Part shown: positions 52,580-62,279 of the stretch, piece by piece
Layout of the letters: every line of letters starts with the position of its first letter
Position numbering within the stretch: the stretch's first letter is position 1
Source: Bin76 sp963665765
Lineage (GTDB): Bacteria; Actinomycetota; Acidimicrobiia; Spongiisociales; ZC4RG35
Assembly (NCBI GenBank): GCA_963665765.1
Contig: OY762464.1
Span: 1,736,001 to 1,800,000, forward strand
Length of the DNA: 64,000 bases
Direction: 5' to 3'
Position numbers and translations under genes: made by a program
Notes under the pieces: generated by a model
The model's database searches: none
Seen by the model: the letters and a program-made list of their open reading frames with translations, nothing else
What the model was told of the DNA's origin: nothing

Positions 52580-53158
52580 TTATCCGAAGTAATCCGGCTC
52601 CTGGCCGGGCATCCATTTGATATTGCACCCGATGGATGGTTTCTGGAAGGCTGCCACCTCGTCGCCGGCCAACACTGCCTCCACCGCCGCTCGCAGGTCG
52701 CTCCCGGTCACCGGGATGGAATTGGAGGGCCGCGAGTCGTCGAACTGGCCTCGGTAGACCAAGGTGCGATTTTGATCGAACACGAAGAAATCGGGGGTGC
52801 AGGCGGCGGTGTAGGACTTGGCTACTTCCTGGGTTCGATCGTAAAGATAGGGAAAGGCGTAACCCTTGCGACGGGCCATGGTGGCCAGTTTGTCCGGGGC
52901 GTCGCCGGGATAGTTATTGGCGTCGTTGGCGCTGATGGCCACCACCGAAACGTCGGCGTTCCGGTAGTCGTTTCCGAAGCTGACCAATCCGTCCTGGATA
53001 TGAATTACGAACGGGCAGTGGTTGCAGATGAACATCACCACCAGGGCTTTCCCTTCGCATTCCGACACGGACACCGTGTCGCCGGTTACGGTGTCGGTCA
53101 GAGAGAAATCCGGCGCCGGGGTTCCGAGAGGAAGCATGGTTGAGAGGGTGTCTACCAC
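52580..53158 (-). CDS. Thioredoxin-like redoxin (AhpC/TSA type)
   Basis: A 192-residue redoxin with the motif VVMFICNHCPFV, a CxxC centre in the N-C-P context typical of cytosolic 'thioredoxin family / redoxin' proteins, and TPDFFVFDQNRTLVYRGQFDD carrying the conserved cis-Pro region. It probably reduces peroxides or disulfides. The GTG at 53158 follows a GGAGA site; the internal ATG at 53137 is the alternative. It is divergent from the Fpg/Nei glycosylase, so oxidative-stress co-regulation is plausible. Confidence 0.85.
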   Translation of the reverse strand: MVDTLSTMLPLGTPAPDFSLTDTVTGDTVSVSECEGKALVVMFICNHCPFVIHIQDGLVSFGNDYRNADVSVVAISANDANNYPGDAPDKLATMARRKGYAFPYLYDRTQEVAKSYTAACTPDFFVFDQNRTLVYRGQFDDSRPSNSIPVTGSDLRAAVEAVLAGDEVAAFQKPSIGCNIKWMPGQEPDYFG

Positions 53159-53227
53159 AATGGTCTCCGTTCTAGCTGAAAGGTTTTCGGTATCCAAGAT
53201 TAGACCGGAAAGTAGTCTCCGTAACCG

Positions 53228-54136
53228 GTGCCCGAGCTTCCCGACATCGCTTTGTATCTGCAGGCCTTGGGTCCGCGGATCGTGGGAAGGCAAGTGACCG
53301 GATTCCTGGTGCGATCGATGTCGGTTCTTCGCACCTACCAGCCTCCCTATGAACAGGTGGTGGGCCGCACGGTGGTGGGTCTTCGTCGGATCGGCAAGCG
53401 CATTGTGTGGGAGTTCGACGAAGACCGGTTGTTTTTGGTGATCCATCTGATGGTGGCCGGACGTTTGCGATGGCACGAACGAGAAGGAGTGAAGCCGCCC
53501 GGCAAAGTGGGCTTGGCGGCTTGGGGTTTTCCCGGTTCCACTCTGGTGCTGACCGAGCAGGGAACCAAGCGCCGGGCTGGAATATGGGTGATCTTGGGAG
53601 AGGACAACTTGAGAGCGGAGGACCGGGGCGGGCTGGAGCCGCTGAAAATCTCGCCGGCGCAGTTCAGCAGCCTGATTCGCAGCAGAAACCACACCCTCAA
53701 ACGGGCCCTCACCACTCAGTCGATTCTTTCGGGGATCGGCAACGCCTACTCGGACGAGATTCTCTGGGAGGCCAGGCTTTCACCCATAAAACTGACCTCT
53801 CGGCTCACTGATCAGGAGACACTCCGACTGCACAAAGCGATGGTCAAAGTGCTGACCCTATGGATAGATCGGCTGGCGAGCGAGGCCGGTGACGACTGGC
53901 CCAAAAAAGTGACCGCCTTTCGCCCGGAGATGGCCGTGCACGGCAAATACGGGGAGCCGTGCCCCCAGTGTGGGGCGCCGGTGCAGAGAATCGTGTACGC
54001 CTCCAACGAGACCAACTATTGCGCTCCATGCCAGACCGGCGGGAAGCTGTTGGCCGACCGTTCATTATCGCGACTGCTCAAGCAAGACTGGCCCAAGACC
54101 CTGGAGGAACTGGAAAAGAAGAGGAGGGGTCAGTAA
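53228..54136 (+). CDS. Fpg/Nei-family DNA glycosylase
   Basis: A 302-residue base-excision repair enzyme. The catalytic N-terminal Pro and Glu are in PELPDI, after GTG-encoded Met. The helix-two-turn-helix region reads LTTQSILSGIGNAYSDEILWEA, and the C-terminal zinc finger has four Cys (CPQC and CAPC, about residues 245-268). It removes oxidised bases such as 8-oxoguanine or oxidised pyrimidines; the exact branch (MutM or Nei-like) cannot be fixed by eye. Confidence 0.88.
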   Translation: MPELPDIALYLQALGPRIVGRQVTGFLVRSMSVLRTYQPPYEQVVGRTVVGLRRIGKRIVWEFDEDRLFLVIHLMVAGRLRWHEREGVKPPGKVGLAAWGFPGSTLVLTEQGTKRRAGIWVILGEDNLRAEDRGGLEPLKISPAQFSSLIRSRNHTLKRALTTQSILSGIGNAYSDEILWEARLSPIKLTSRLTDQETLRLHKAMVKVLTLWIDRLASEAGDDWPKKVTAFRPEMAVHGKYGEPCPQCGAPVQRIVYASNETNYCAPCQTGGKLLADRSLSRLLKQDWPKTLEELEKKRRGQ

Positions 54137-54201
54137 ATCAGGCAACGATGAATACGATTCACCCTCGCATCTGGTCAAGATAGCATCTATTATCCGCCGG
54201 C

Positions 54202-54525
54202 ATGAGGCCTTTGGAGGATCCTGAGAGGGTGATCGCGGAGTTGAATCGGGCTTTGGCAGAGGAGGGCGACCCGGCTCGCGTGAGGTACATGACCAGCGGG
54301 TCTTCCTGGCTTTGGGATTACGACGGATGGCATGTACTGGCGTTTTGGGAGTTGCCGGAACCAGAAGGGTCGCTGTGGCCTCTGGAGCAGCTCAGGGGAT
54401 ATCGTCGCCGTCTCGGGGCATTGTTCAATGGCGAAGACGTGATAGTCGAAAGCTACTTTCGCACCAAGGAAGAACTTGAAAGCGGAGAACACCACACGGG
54501 CTGGCGGGTTCCCGAATTGGCATGA
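54202..54525 (+). CDS. Small protein preceding a HEPN gene
   Basis: A 107-residue protein (DPERVIAELNRALAEEGDPARVRYMTSGSSWLWDYDGWHVLAFWELPE ... VIVESYFRTKEELESGEHHTGW). The Trp-rich centre and acidic surface suggest a compact folded domain. I do not recognise the family. The HEPN protein lies in the same frame directly downstream, separated only by a stop and 39 bp, as in many antitoxin-toxin pairs. Being upstream, small and acidic, it is the antitoxin candidate. Confidence 0.6.
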   Translation: MRPLEDPERVIAELNRALAEEGDPARVRYMTSGSSWLWDYDGWHVLAFWELPEPEGSLWPLEQLRGYRRRLGALFNGEDVIVESYFRTKEELESGEHHTGWRVPELA

Positions 54526-54564
54526 TCGAGGGGGGCTTTCCTGTCTGCTCCAACTCCTGAAGGA

Positions 54565-55089
54565 TTGTTGAGAGCAGCCGAGCGTTTGTTGCCTTCGGGT
54601 CCGGGCAGACCCCCGGTTGCCCACTTGCGGCGAGCCGTTTCGACTGCCTATTACGCGGTTTTCTGTGTTTTGTGCGAAGAAGCCGGCAGGGCTTACCGAC
54701 CACCACTGAACCTGGTTGCCAGGAGACTGGTAAGTCACTCCTCTGCCCATGATGTTTTCAGGCAGCTCGCTTCACCGGCGAAAACGACAGGGAGAAGGGT
54801 ATTCATTTGGTTGCCGGGCACGATGGTGTGCGACCCGAGCCTGCTGGCTTTTGGGGAAGCCTTCATGCAGCTCTATGCCGAGCGTGAAAGAGCCGACTAT
54901 GACCACCTGTGGGCGCCCAGCAAAAGTGACGCAGCGGAGGCTATTGTCTCGGCTCGGGATGCGGTCCTGCAGATGGAGCAGGCCAGGTCGGCCTCTCCCG
55001 AACAGGTGCAAGCCGTGTGCCTGGCCGTTATGGTGGATCAGCGGAGTCGAAAACGCATGAAGTTCCCCCTATCATCCGCTCGCCCATAG
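54565..55089 (+). CDS. HEPN-domain protein
   Basis: A 174-residue all-helical protein with the HEPN opening LRRAVSTAYYAVFCVLCEEAG and the motif RADYDH, which fits the R-x4-H RNase signature of HEPN toxins. It could be a ribonuclease toxin controlled by the upstream small protein. TTG at 54565 is the first standard start; a CTG at 54541, better spaced from GAGGGG, would give the more family-like N-terminus SAPTPEGLLRAAERLL. The stop lies inside a 24-bp tandem repeat. Confidence 0.65.
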   Translation: MLRAAERLLPSGPGRPPVAHLRRAVSTAYYAVFCVLCEEAGRAYRPPLNLVARRLVSHSSAHDVFRQLASPAKTTGRRVFIWLPGTMVCDPSLLAFGEAFMQLYAERERADYDHLWAPSKSDAAEAIVSARDAVLQMEQARSASPEQVQAVCLAVMVDQRSRKRMKFPLSSARP

Positions 55090-55126
55090 TCGTCCGGTGC
55101 CACTCGCCCATAGTCGTCCGGTGCCA
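55079..55126. repeat. Perfect 24-bp tandem duplication
   Basis: A unit beginning CTCGCCCATAGTCGTCC is repeated twice head to tail with no mismatch. The HEPN stop codon falls in the first copy, so the duplication affects only the downstream spacer before the ABC transporter genes. Confidence 0.93.
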
Positions 55127-55185
55127 GGGGAGGCGGTAGCCGATAAGATTGTCTGCAAGAAAGATATAGGAGAGGTTCAACTAGG

Positions 55186-56075
<890 letters not shown>

Positions 56076-56079
<4 letters not shown>

Positions 56080-56924
56080 GTTATGTGACTCTGAGAACCT
56101 TGCGAGACCGCCGTCGGTCGCTGATCTGGTGGGTGGTCGGGATTTTGGGCTATATGCTGGCCATCGGCGCGGTCTATCCGATTGTGGCCGAGAATCAGGA
56201 GCAGTTCGAAGCGCTGTTGGAGACCTATCCCGAGGGGCTGTTGGCGATAATGGGAGTCGGGGACGGGGAGAGTCTATTCGATCCGGTGGGTTTCATACAG
56301 GCAGAGGCTCTGAGTTGGATTGTGCCCCTGGTGTTTGCCATATATGGCGCGGTTCAGGGTGCCCGAGCAGTAGCCGGGGAGGAAGAGGACGGCACCATTG
56401 ACCTGGTGATGGCTACGCCTCTCACTCGATCGGGGTTGGTTTGGCAGAAGCTTTCGGCGTTGGGGTTGGCGGAGTTGGTGCTGGGCGCCGCGGTGTTTGT
56501 TGGTGTTGCGCTCGACGGCTGGCTGTTCGAGGTGGAAATACCCTTGGGGAATGTCGCCGCCGTTTCCTTGATGGCGGTTTTGTTGGGGGTGTTTTTCGGA
56601 TCGTTGGCTTTGGCTCTGGGTGCTTTCACCGGTCTGCGCGGTCTTTCGATCGGGGTCGTGACCTTGGTGGCGGCCGGGTCATATCTGCTCAACTCCCTGG
56701 GTGGGTTGGTGGAGGGTCTGGAGTCCCTCAAGCTGCTGTCTCCCTTCTATTACTACGACGCCTCCAACCCGCTTCGCCATGGCCTGGATGTCCAGCACAC
56801 CCTGGTTCTGGCTGGTTCGGCCGTGGTGTTTTTCGGTTTGGCCCTGCTGGCGGTGCGCCGCCGTGACCTGGGAGTCGGTGGTATCCGCCTTCCCATCCCC
56901 CGGTTGAAGAGAGCCACCGGCTGA
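56076..56924 (+). CDS. ABC-2 type permease
   Basis: A 282-residue membrane protein with six hydrophobic segments and the ABC-2 motif AVAGEEEDGTIDLVMATPLTRSGLVWQKL between helices 2 and 3. With the preceding ATPase it forms an exporter, perhaps for a lipid, peptide or drug. The GTG start overlaps the ATPase stop by four bases. Confidence 0.9.
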
Positions 56925-56928
56925 GACA

Positions 56929-56957
56929 CCCCGCCATCAAGCGGGAGGGCGTTTTTT
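56929..56957 (+). terminator. Likely rho-independent terminator after the exporter operon
   Basis: CCCCGC-CATCAA-GCGGGA followed by GGGCG and six T residues lies between the exporter permease and the convergent plsC gene. The stem is short, but the T-run and location support termination on the plus strand. Confidence 0.6.
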
Positions 56958-56995
56958 GGAACCCTTTCTCGACCGGCCGTCAGGGTGTCGGGCGA

Positions 56996-57721
56996 TCACA
57001 TCCGGGCCAGTTCACGGGTGAGTTCCTGACGGATCCGCTCCGCCAGATTATTGCTTTGCCTGCCGGCCCTTCTAGTGACGGAAATGGAAGGCATCACGCT
57101 CACTTTGACGGGTCCTGCCCGTATCAACGATGATTGAGGAGGCCAGATAGCTCCGGTGCCGGAGACGGCGACCGGAAGCACCGGGCAGGCCAGTTGGGCG
57201 GCGATGAAAAAGGCGCCGTGCTTGAAGGGAAGCATTTCTCCGGTGACGCTGCGGGTTCCCTCCGGAAAGATCACCAGAGACCGCCCCTCCGACAGCAATA
57301 CTCGGGCGCCTCGAATAATCGAAGCCAATTCCCTGCGTCCCATTTCCCGGTCGAGGGGCACCATCCCCGCTCCCCGCATGGCGGCGCCCATTACAGGAAA
57401 TTTGAATACTTCTTTTTTGGACAGAAATCTGATCGGGATGGGCAAGGCCGCTATCAGAGTCATGATGTCAATGTTGGAGCGGTGGTTGGCCACGATTATG
57501 TAAGGGCCGCTCTGCTGGAGATTCTCTGTGCCACGCACTTCCAAGCGCATCCCCGACATCGTCACCCACAGCTTCCCGAAGGCCTTCAGGATGGGCTCAA
57601 TAGAGGCGCCTCTCGGCCGCAATGTCGAATGGATGATCACCATCAAAGCGATGCCCACCGTGCCGAGCCCCGCCACCAGGTAAGTGATCGAACTGCGGAT
57701 GAAGACCCAGATCTTGACCAT
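56996..57721 (-). CDS. plsC: 1-Acyl-sn-glycerol-3-phosphate acyltransferase
   Basis: A 241-residue membrane-associated acyltransferase that makes phosphatidate in phospholipid synthesis. The catalytic HX4D is NHRSNID (His80, Asp85), the substrate-binding motif is IFPEGTRS (about 151-158), and a hydrophobic N-terminal helix anchors it. The ATG at 57721 gives the expected length; a longer frame lies over the divergent gene and is not used. Confidence 0.9.
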   Translation of the reverse strand: MVKIWVFIRSSITYLVAGLGTVGIALMVIIHSTLRPRGASIEPILKAFGKLWVTMSGMRLEVRGTENLQQSGPYIIVANHRSNIDIMTLIAALPIPIRFLSKKEVFKFPVMGAAMRGAGMVPLDREMGRRELASIIRGARVLLSEGRSLVIFPEGTRSVTGEMLPFKHGAFFIAAQLACPVLPVAVSGTGAIWPPQSSLIRAGPVKVSVMPSISVTRRAGRQSNNLAERIRQELTRELARM

Positions 57722-57761
57722 CGGTCTAAGGCTATATCCCGCCGTACTAGCGTGAGCGATT

Positions 57762-58352
57762 GTGCAGTCCACCATCACCAAATCTCTGTTGCGCGCCGAG
57801 GCGCGTCGCAGATCCGCCGTCGGGGTCGAGGAGTCCCAAAGGGTGTGTGAACAGGCCATAGCTTGGCTGGGGACTTGCCAAGCCGGTCCCACTTTGGTAT
57901 GGATGGCCAAGGCCGGCGAGTTGGATATGACGCCGGTGGTGGAAGCGTTTCCCGAGAGAGAGTGGCTCACTACTCGTACCCCTTCTTCCGGTCCGCTTAC
58001 CGTGCACTCCTATCACTCCCCATCTGAGATCCATCGTTTCGGCTTTCGCCAGCCGATGGCCGGAGCGCCCCAGGTATCTCCGAAGCGAATCGGAGTGGTG
58101 CTGACGCCCGGTTTGGTGTTCGATCACCACGGTGGACGGCTCGGTTGGGGCAAGGGCTATTACGATCGTCTATTGGCCCGGCTGACCCCCGGAGTCCCGC
58201 GGGTGGGCGTAACCCTGCAACGGTGGCTGGTCGAACTGGTGCCCCAAGAGTCCCACGACATTCCCATGACCCACCTGATCACCGACCGTCGGGTGATGGC
58301 ATGCTCAGGGGTGGTCAATCAGGAGAGGGGTTCTATATCAGGCAAGGGCTGA
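57762..58352 (+). CDS. 5-Formyltetrahydrofolate cyclo-ligase
   Basis: A 196-residue enzyme that converts 5-formyl-THF and ATP to 5,10-methenyl-THF. Typical motifs are VVLTPGLVFDHHGGRLGWGKGYYDRLLARL, holding the nucleotide-binding region, and the C-terminal DIPMTHLITDRRV. The GTG start is 40 bp from the divergent plsC. Its last 34 bp overlap the convergent DUF4160 gene. Confidence 0.9.
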   Translation: MQSTITKSLLRAEARRRSAVGVEESQRVCEQAIAWLGTCQAGPTLVWMAKAGELDMTPVVEAFPEREWLTTRTPSSGPLTVHSYHSPSEIHRFGFRQPMAGAPQVSPKRIGVVLTPGLVFDHHGGRLGWGKGYYDRLLARLTPGVPRVGVTLQRWLVELVPQESHDIPMTHLITDRRVMACSGVVNQERGSISGKG

Positions 58353-58585
58353 TGGCTTCTTGCGGCAGTCCAGGCTTCCAGTAATTCCCGGCGCCTGGCA
58401 GAACCCCATTCTCTCACGATCCTACTTTGCCGGACAGGGAGTCTACCTCGCACAATTTTCAGGGAATTGATGTCCACCATAGCCCAAGTACCCGCGTATT
58501 CAGCGTGAAAATGCGGGCCTTTGTAGTCTTGTTCGTTGTAATACATATAGATGTTGATGCCGTTGAAGCGGGCTAAGCGCGGCAC
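58319..58585 (-). CDS. DUF4160 protein
   Basis: An 88-residue protein that matches DUF4160 along its length: PRLARFNGINIYMYYNEQ, GPHFHAEYAG, VRGRLPVRQ, LLEAW and PLPDIEPL. The GTG at 58585 (following AAGGGTAA) gives the family N-terminus M-P-R-L-A-R-F; a longer frame upstream overlaps the DUF2442-fusion gene. DUF4160 and DUF2442 genes are often neighbours and have been viewed as toxin-antitoxin-like, without proven function. Confidence 0.85.
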   Translation of the reverse strand: MPRLARFNGINIYMYYNEQDYKGPHFHAEYAGTWAMVDINSLKIVRGRLPVRQSRIVREWGSARRRELLEAWTAARSHQPLPDIEPLS

Positions 58586-58589
58586 CTGG

Positions 58590-59654
58590 TTACCCTTGCT
58601 CAACCAACTGTTGCCACATGCTGTATGGACAGGCGTCGTACCATCCACCCCAAACGGCGGCATGGTCCTTGATCCGGACATCCTTCCACTTTTGGGGGGT
58701 TTCCCAAGCTGGCGGAATGGTTTTGCCGTCAGGCTCCATATCTATCTGGCCCGAGGTCCCATCGTCGAACCTGACCCACAGTTTGTATGGCTCACGGGCT
58801 ACCACTTCAAGCAGGCGGGGCAGCTTTTGAAGAGGTTCGGGCTTCGGTCTGCGTAGGTCGGCTGAGCCACCTGGGCTTTTGTTGGTTTTCGCTGGTCTGA
58901 TTGCAAAGTGCTTGATGTCGGGGTCGTGGGAATCAGACAGCTGTCGACGCGTTCCTTCGAGGACACAAAGTAATGCCTGTGACCATTTGGTCTCCAATCC
59001 GGCTCTCAGGAACGCCTCAAATGCATTCTCCAGGCCACCTTCACTCCATATCCATTCGTTTAGCTCGCTGATCAGATCACTTCCATCAACCTCAAACTCC
59101 TCCAATGTCCTGACCCAGCGGTTAGGCGCCATGAGGGCGCGGTTGATGTGAAACTGGACCTTCTTCGATACCGTATATGGTTCTTTGTCCAAGAGGACGG
59201 AACCCAAAGCCGAGGCTATTTCTATGAAAAGCTCTGGCCAGGTACGGTTCAGATGGCCGCCCTCAATCGGCCAATATCGCCATTTCGTGTATTGTCCGCC
59301 ATCTCCAATGGCTTCAAAAAAGGCATTGGCAGATTCGAATTCCGGATACTTCTTCAGATCTACATCCCAAAAGGTTACGTATTCCCATACGGCCTTTTCC
59401 ACCAGACCGGCTGCTATTGGGTTCTGGTCGGCGAACTGTCGATAGAGACGGCTGATGTCGTGCGTGCGTTCTTGGGAGCCGGTGAGGAGTTTGAGAGCCA
59501 TTTCGACTATGGGATAGGCAGCGTTCAGGTACCACCAGCATTGCAATGTGACGTATTCGCTGAATACGTCAGGCTGGATGGGTTGCTTGCTGTATCGGTC
59601 CTCAAGCATCCGGACCAATTGGACCAAGTTGTATTTACTGTTTACAGCTGTCAT
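58590..59654 (-). CDS. HEPN-like domain fused to a DUF2442 domain
   Basis: A 354-residue protein. The last 75 residues (PRLLEVVAREPYKLWVRFDDGTSGQIDME ... VWGGWYDACPYSMWQQ) form a DUF2442 domain, which normally stands alone at about 80-90 residues. The first 250 residues are helical; IVEMALKLLTGSQERTHDISRLYRQF resembles HEPN-type helices, but the match is by eye only. The stop is 4 bp before the DUF4160 start, so the pair is co-transcribed. The large N-terminal fusion is unusual. Confidence 0.7.
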   Translation of the reverse strand: MTAVNSKYNLVQLVRMLEDRYSKQPIQPDVFSEYVTLQCWWYLNAAYPIVEMALKLLTGSQERTHDISRLYRQFADQNPIAAGLVEKAVWEYVTFWDVDLKKYPEFESANAFFEAIGDGGQYTKWRYWPIEGGHLNRTWPELFIEIASALGSVLLDKEPYTVSKKVQFHINRALMAPNRWVRTLEEFEVDGSDLISELNEWIWSEGGLENAFEAFLRAGLETKWSQALLCVLEGTRRQLSDSHDPDIKHFAIRPAKTNKSPGGSADLRRPKPEPLQKLPRLLEVVAREPYKLWVRFDDGTSGQIDMEPDGKTIPPAWETPQKWKDVRIKDHAAVWGGWYDACPYSMWQQLVEQG

Positions 59655-59820
59655 TCTTACAGCCTGACGTAGGAGCCGATGTCAGGCGATTTTACTTTGC
59701 CGGGTAGATATCTCCGCGTGTAATAAGAGGGTGCGAACGGATGGGAGGGGTAGGGTTATCCAAGCTGACGACAGAGGACTTACAGCCCAGCAGCGAGGAG
59801 GTCCGATTCGATGATTTTGC
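59655..59820. other. Spacer between leftward genes
   Basis: This 166-bp spacer should hold the promoter of the DUF2442-fusion/DUF4160 pair. A 72-codon plus-strand frame that starts here runs into the carboxylase gene and shows no family-like sequence. No clear terminator is seen for the carboxylase message. Confidence 0.4.
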
Positions 59821-61419
59821 CTACATTCGGAATACGCCGAAGGAACCGGTTCCTTTCACCGGAGCGGAATGGGCTGCCGAGAGGGCGATTCCCAGGACAG
59901 TGCGGGTGTGGCGGGGGTCAACCAATCCGTCGTCCCAGATACGGGAGGTGGCGAAGTAGGCCAGTTCTTCGGCTGAGATTTGGTTCTCGATCTTGGCTCG
60001 GAGGGCGGCGTCCAGGTCATCGTCGTAGGGCTCTCCCCGGCCCTCGGCGGCGGCGCGACGGATGATGGACATCACTCCGGCCAGTTGCTTGGGTCCCATC
60101 ACTGCGATTTTGTGGTTGGGCCATCCGAACATGAACCGGGGTTGGTAGGCCCGTCCCGACATGCCGTAGTTGCCGGCCCCATAGGAGACTCCCGCCAGAA
60201 GCGAGATGTGGGGGACAGTGGAGTTGGCCACCGCGTTGATCATTTTGGCGCCGTCCTTGATGATCCCCCGCTGCTCATAATCGCGGCCCACCATGTAGCC
60301 GGTGGTGTTGTGGATGAAGATGATGGGCAGGTCGTATCGATTGCACAGCATGATGAATTCAGTGGCCTTGTGGGCCTCTTCGGAAAAGATCACGCCTCGC
60401 TGGTTGGCGATCACCCCCACGGCGAATCCATGCACCGATCCCCATCCGGCGACGAGCGAGGGGCCGTACAACGCCTTGTACTCGTCGAACAGGGAGCCGT
60501 CCAAAACCCTTCCCAACACCTCGCGCATGTCGAAGGGAATCCGCAGATCCTGGGGGATGAGTCCCAGCAGGTCTTCGGGGTCGTGTTCGGGTTCGGTGGC
60601 GGTATGGGTCGGCCCGTAGCCCTGCTTGCGCCAATTGAGATGGGCTACGATTTCCCGTCCGATCCGCAGGGCGTCCAGTTCGTCGACCGCGAAGTAGTCG
60701 GACAGCCCCGACACTCGGGAGTGCATCTCGGCCCCGCCCAGTTCTTCGTCGGTCGATTCCTCGCCGGTGGCCATTTTCACCAGGGGCGGTCCTCCCAGGA
60801 ACACCTTGGCGCGTTCTTTCACCATCACCGCGTAGTCAGCCATTCCCGGAAGGTAGGCGCCCCCGGCCGTCGAATTGCCGAACACCAAAGCAATGGTGGG
60901 GATTCCCAGTTGGGAAAGTTGGGTCAGGTTGCGAAAGGTGGCCCCCGCATCCACAAAGACCTCGGCCTGCTCGGGGAGCAGCGCCCCGCCCGACTCCACC
61001 AGACTGATCAGTGGAAGCCGGTTGGCCCGGGCGATGTCCTGGGCCCGCATGCCCTTGGTGGTTCCGATCCGATGCATGGATCCCGCCTGGCTGGTCGGAT
61101 CGTTGGCCGAGATCACACACTCCACTCCCTCCACCACCCCGATGCCGGTGACCAGGTTGGCGCCGAGCTTCTTGTCGGTACCCCAGCACGCCAGGGTGGA
61201 CAGCTCCAGGAAGGGAGAGTCCCGGTCCAAGAGAAGTTCGATGCGCTGCCGGGCCAAGAGTTTCCCCCGGTCCAGGTGGCGTTTCACATACTTGGGACCT
61301 CCGCCCTCCCGGGCTTGGGCCATGAGCTGCTCGAATTCCGACAGGGCGGCCAGCATCGCCTGGCGGTTGGCCGAAAACTTCGGGGAGGTCCGATCGACTT
61401 TGGTGGGGAGAACCGGCAT
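59821..61419 (-). CDS. Acyl-CoA carboxylase, carboxyltransferase (beta) subunit
   Basis: A 532-residue carboxyltransferase. It has the acyl-CoA oxyanion-hole glycines (FGNSTAGGAYLPGM; AGVSYGAGNYGMSGRAY), the biotin-side motif ISLVESGGALLPEQ and a C-terminal AYQPRFMFGWPNHKIAVMG. These features favour the methylcrotonyl- or geranyl-CoA carboxylase branch over propionyl-CoA carboxylase. The biotin-carboxylase subunit is not adjacent. It is divergent from the enoyl-CoA hydratase-like gene, which fits leucine or branched-acyl degradation. Confidence 0.88.
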   Translation of the reverse strand: MPVLPTKVDRTSPKFSANRQAMLAALSEFEQLMAQAREGGGPKYVKRHLDRGKLLARQRIELLLDRDSPFLELSTLACWGTDKKLGANLVTGIGVVEGVECVISANDPTSQAGSMHRIGTTKGMRAQDIARANRLPLISLVESGGALLPEQAEVFVDAGATFRNLTQLSQLGIPTIALVFGNSTAGGAYLPGMADYAVMVKERAKVFLGGPPLVKMATGEESTDEELGGAEMHSRVSGLSDYFAVDELDALRIGREIVAHLNWRKQGYGPTHTATEPEHDPEDLLGLIPQDLRIPFDMREVLGRVLDGSLFDEYKALYGPSLVAGWGSVHGFAVGVIANQRGVIFSEEAHKATEFIMLCNRYDLPIIFIHNTTGYMVGRDYEQRGIIKDGAKMINAVANSTVPHISLLAGVSYGAGNYGMSGRAYQPRFMFGWPNHKIAVMGPKQLAGVMSIIRRAAAEGRGEPYDDDLDAALRAKIENQISAEELAYFATSRIWDDGLVDPRHTRTVLGIALSAAHSAPVKGTGSFGVFRM

Positions 61420-61464
61420 GGGACGCTGGGAAGGCTACCTTCGTTGGAGCCTATCCTCAGGGCG

Positions 61465-62274
61465 GTGGACTACCGGCACATTCAGATCGAGACCGAGGGA
61501 CAGGTCGGCTGGCTGTGGCTGAATCGGCCGGACAAAATGAACGCCTTCTCTCCCGACCTCTGGGAGGACCTGCCCCGGGCGGTGGCGGATTTGGTGGCCG
61601 GTCCCCAGGTTCGGGTGATGGTGGTGGCCGCTCGCGGCCGGGCCTTCACGGTGGGAATCGACCTGAACATGCTGGGCGGGCTGGCACCTGCCACCGGTTC
61701 TTCCGCCGCAGTCAAACGAGTTCTGTTCATGCGTCTCAAAGAACTGCAGAGGTCGTTCTCCTCGTTGGCATCCTGTCCGGTTCCGGTGATCGCCGCGGTT
61801 CATGGGTGGTGCATAGGAGCGGGAATGGATTTGATCACCGCCTGTGACATCCGGCTGGCCGCCGCCGATGCGGTGTTCTCGGTGCGGGAGACCCGCATGG
61901 CGATGGTGGCTGATATGGGAACCTTGGAGCGCCTTCCCAAAGTGGTCTCGGCGGGCCATGTGGCGGAATTGGTCTATACCGGAAAGGACATCGGGGCGAC
62001 CCGCGCCGAACAAATGGGACTGGTCAACCAGGTGTATCCCGACCACCGGTCCTTGCTGGCGGGCGCCCGAGAGTGGGCTGGTCAGATCGCTTCCAACTCT
62101 CCATGGGCGGTGCAGGGCGCCAAGGCGGTGCTCGCCGCCGAGCAGGGCAGGTCGGTGAGCGAAGCGTTGGATTATGTGGCGTTGTGGAACACCGCCTTCC
62201 TTGAGTCGGACGATCTCGACGAGGCGATGACCGCCTTCTTGGAGCGGCGACCTCCCCGGTTCACCGGAGAGTGA
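61465..62274 (+). CDS. Enoyl-CoA hydratase/isomerase family protein, dienoyl-CoA isomerase-like
   Basis: A 269-residue crotonase-fold protein. HGWCIGAGMDLITACDIRLAAADAVFSVRE forms the oxyanion hole and hexamer contact. VADMGTLERLPKVV matches the ADxGTLxRLPK motif of delta-3,5-delta-2,4-dienoyl-CoA isomerases, including its catalytic Asp. GTG at 61465 gives the family N-terminus MDYRHIQIE; TTG at 61444, better spaced from GGAAGG, is an alternative. Probable role: beta-oxidation of unsaturated or branched acyl-CoA. Confidence 0.85.
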   Translation: MDYRHIQIETEGQVGWLWLNRPDKMNAFSPDLWEDLPRAVADLVAGPQVRVMVVAARGRAFTVGIDLNMLGGLAPATGSSAAVKRVLFMRLKELQRSFSSLASCPVPVIAAVHGWCIGAGMDLITACDIRLAAADAVFSVRETRMAMVADMGTLERLPKVVSAGHVAELVYTGKDIGATRAEQMGLVNQVYPDHRSLLAGAREWAGQIASNSPWAVQGAKAVLAAEQGRSVSEALDYVALWNTAFLESDDLDEAMTAFLERRPPRFTGE

Positions 62275-62279
62275 TTGGG

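Noticed and set aside
59741..59959. Small plus-strand gene upstream of the carboxylase 3' end
   Set aside because: It overlaps the carboxylase coding region, has no clear ribosome-binding site and shows no recognisable motif.
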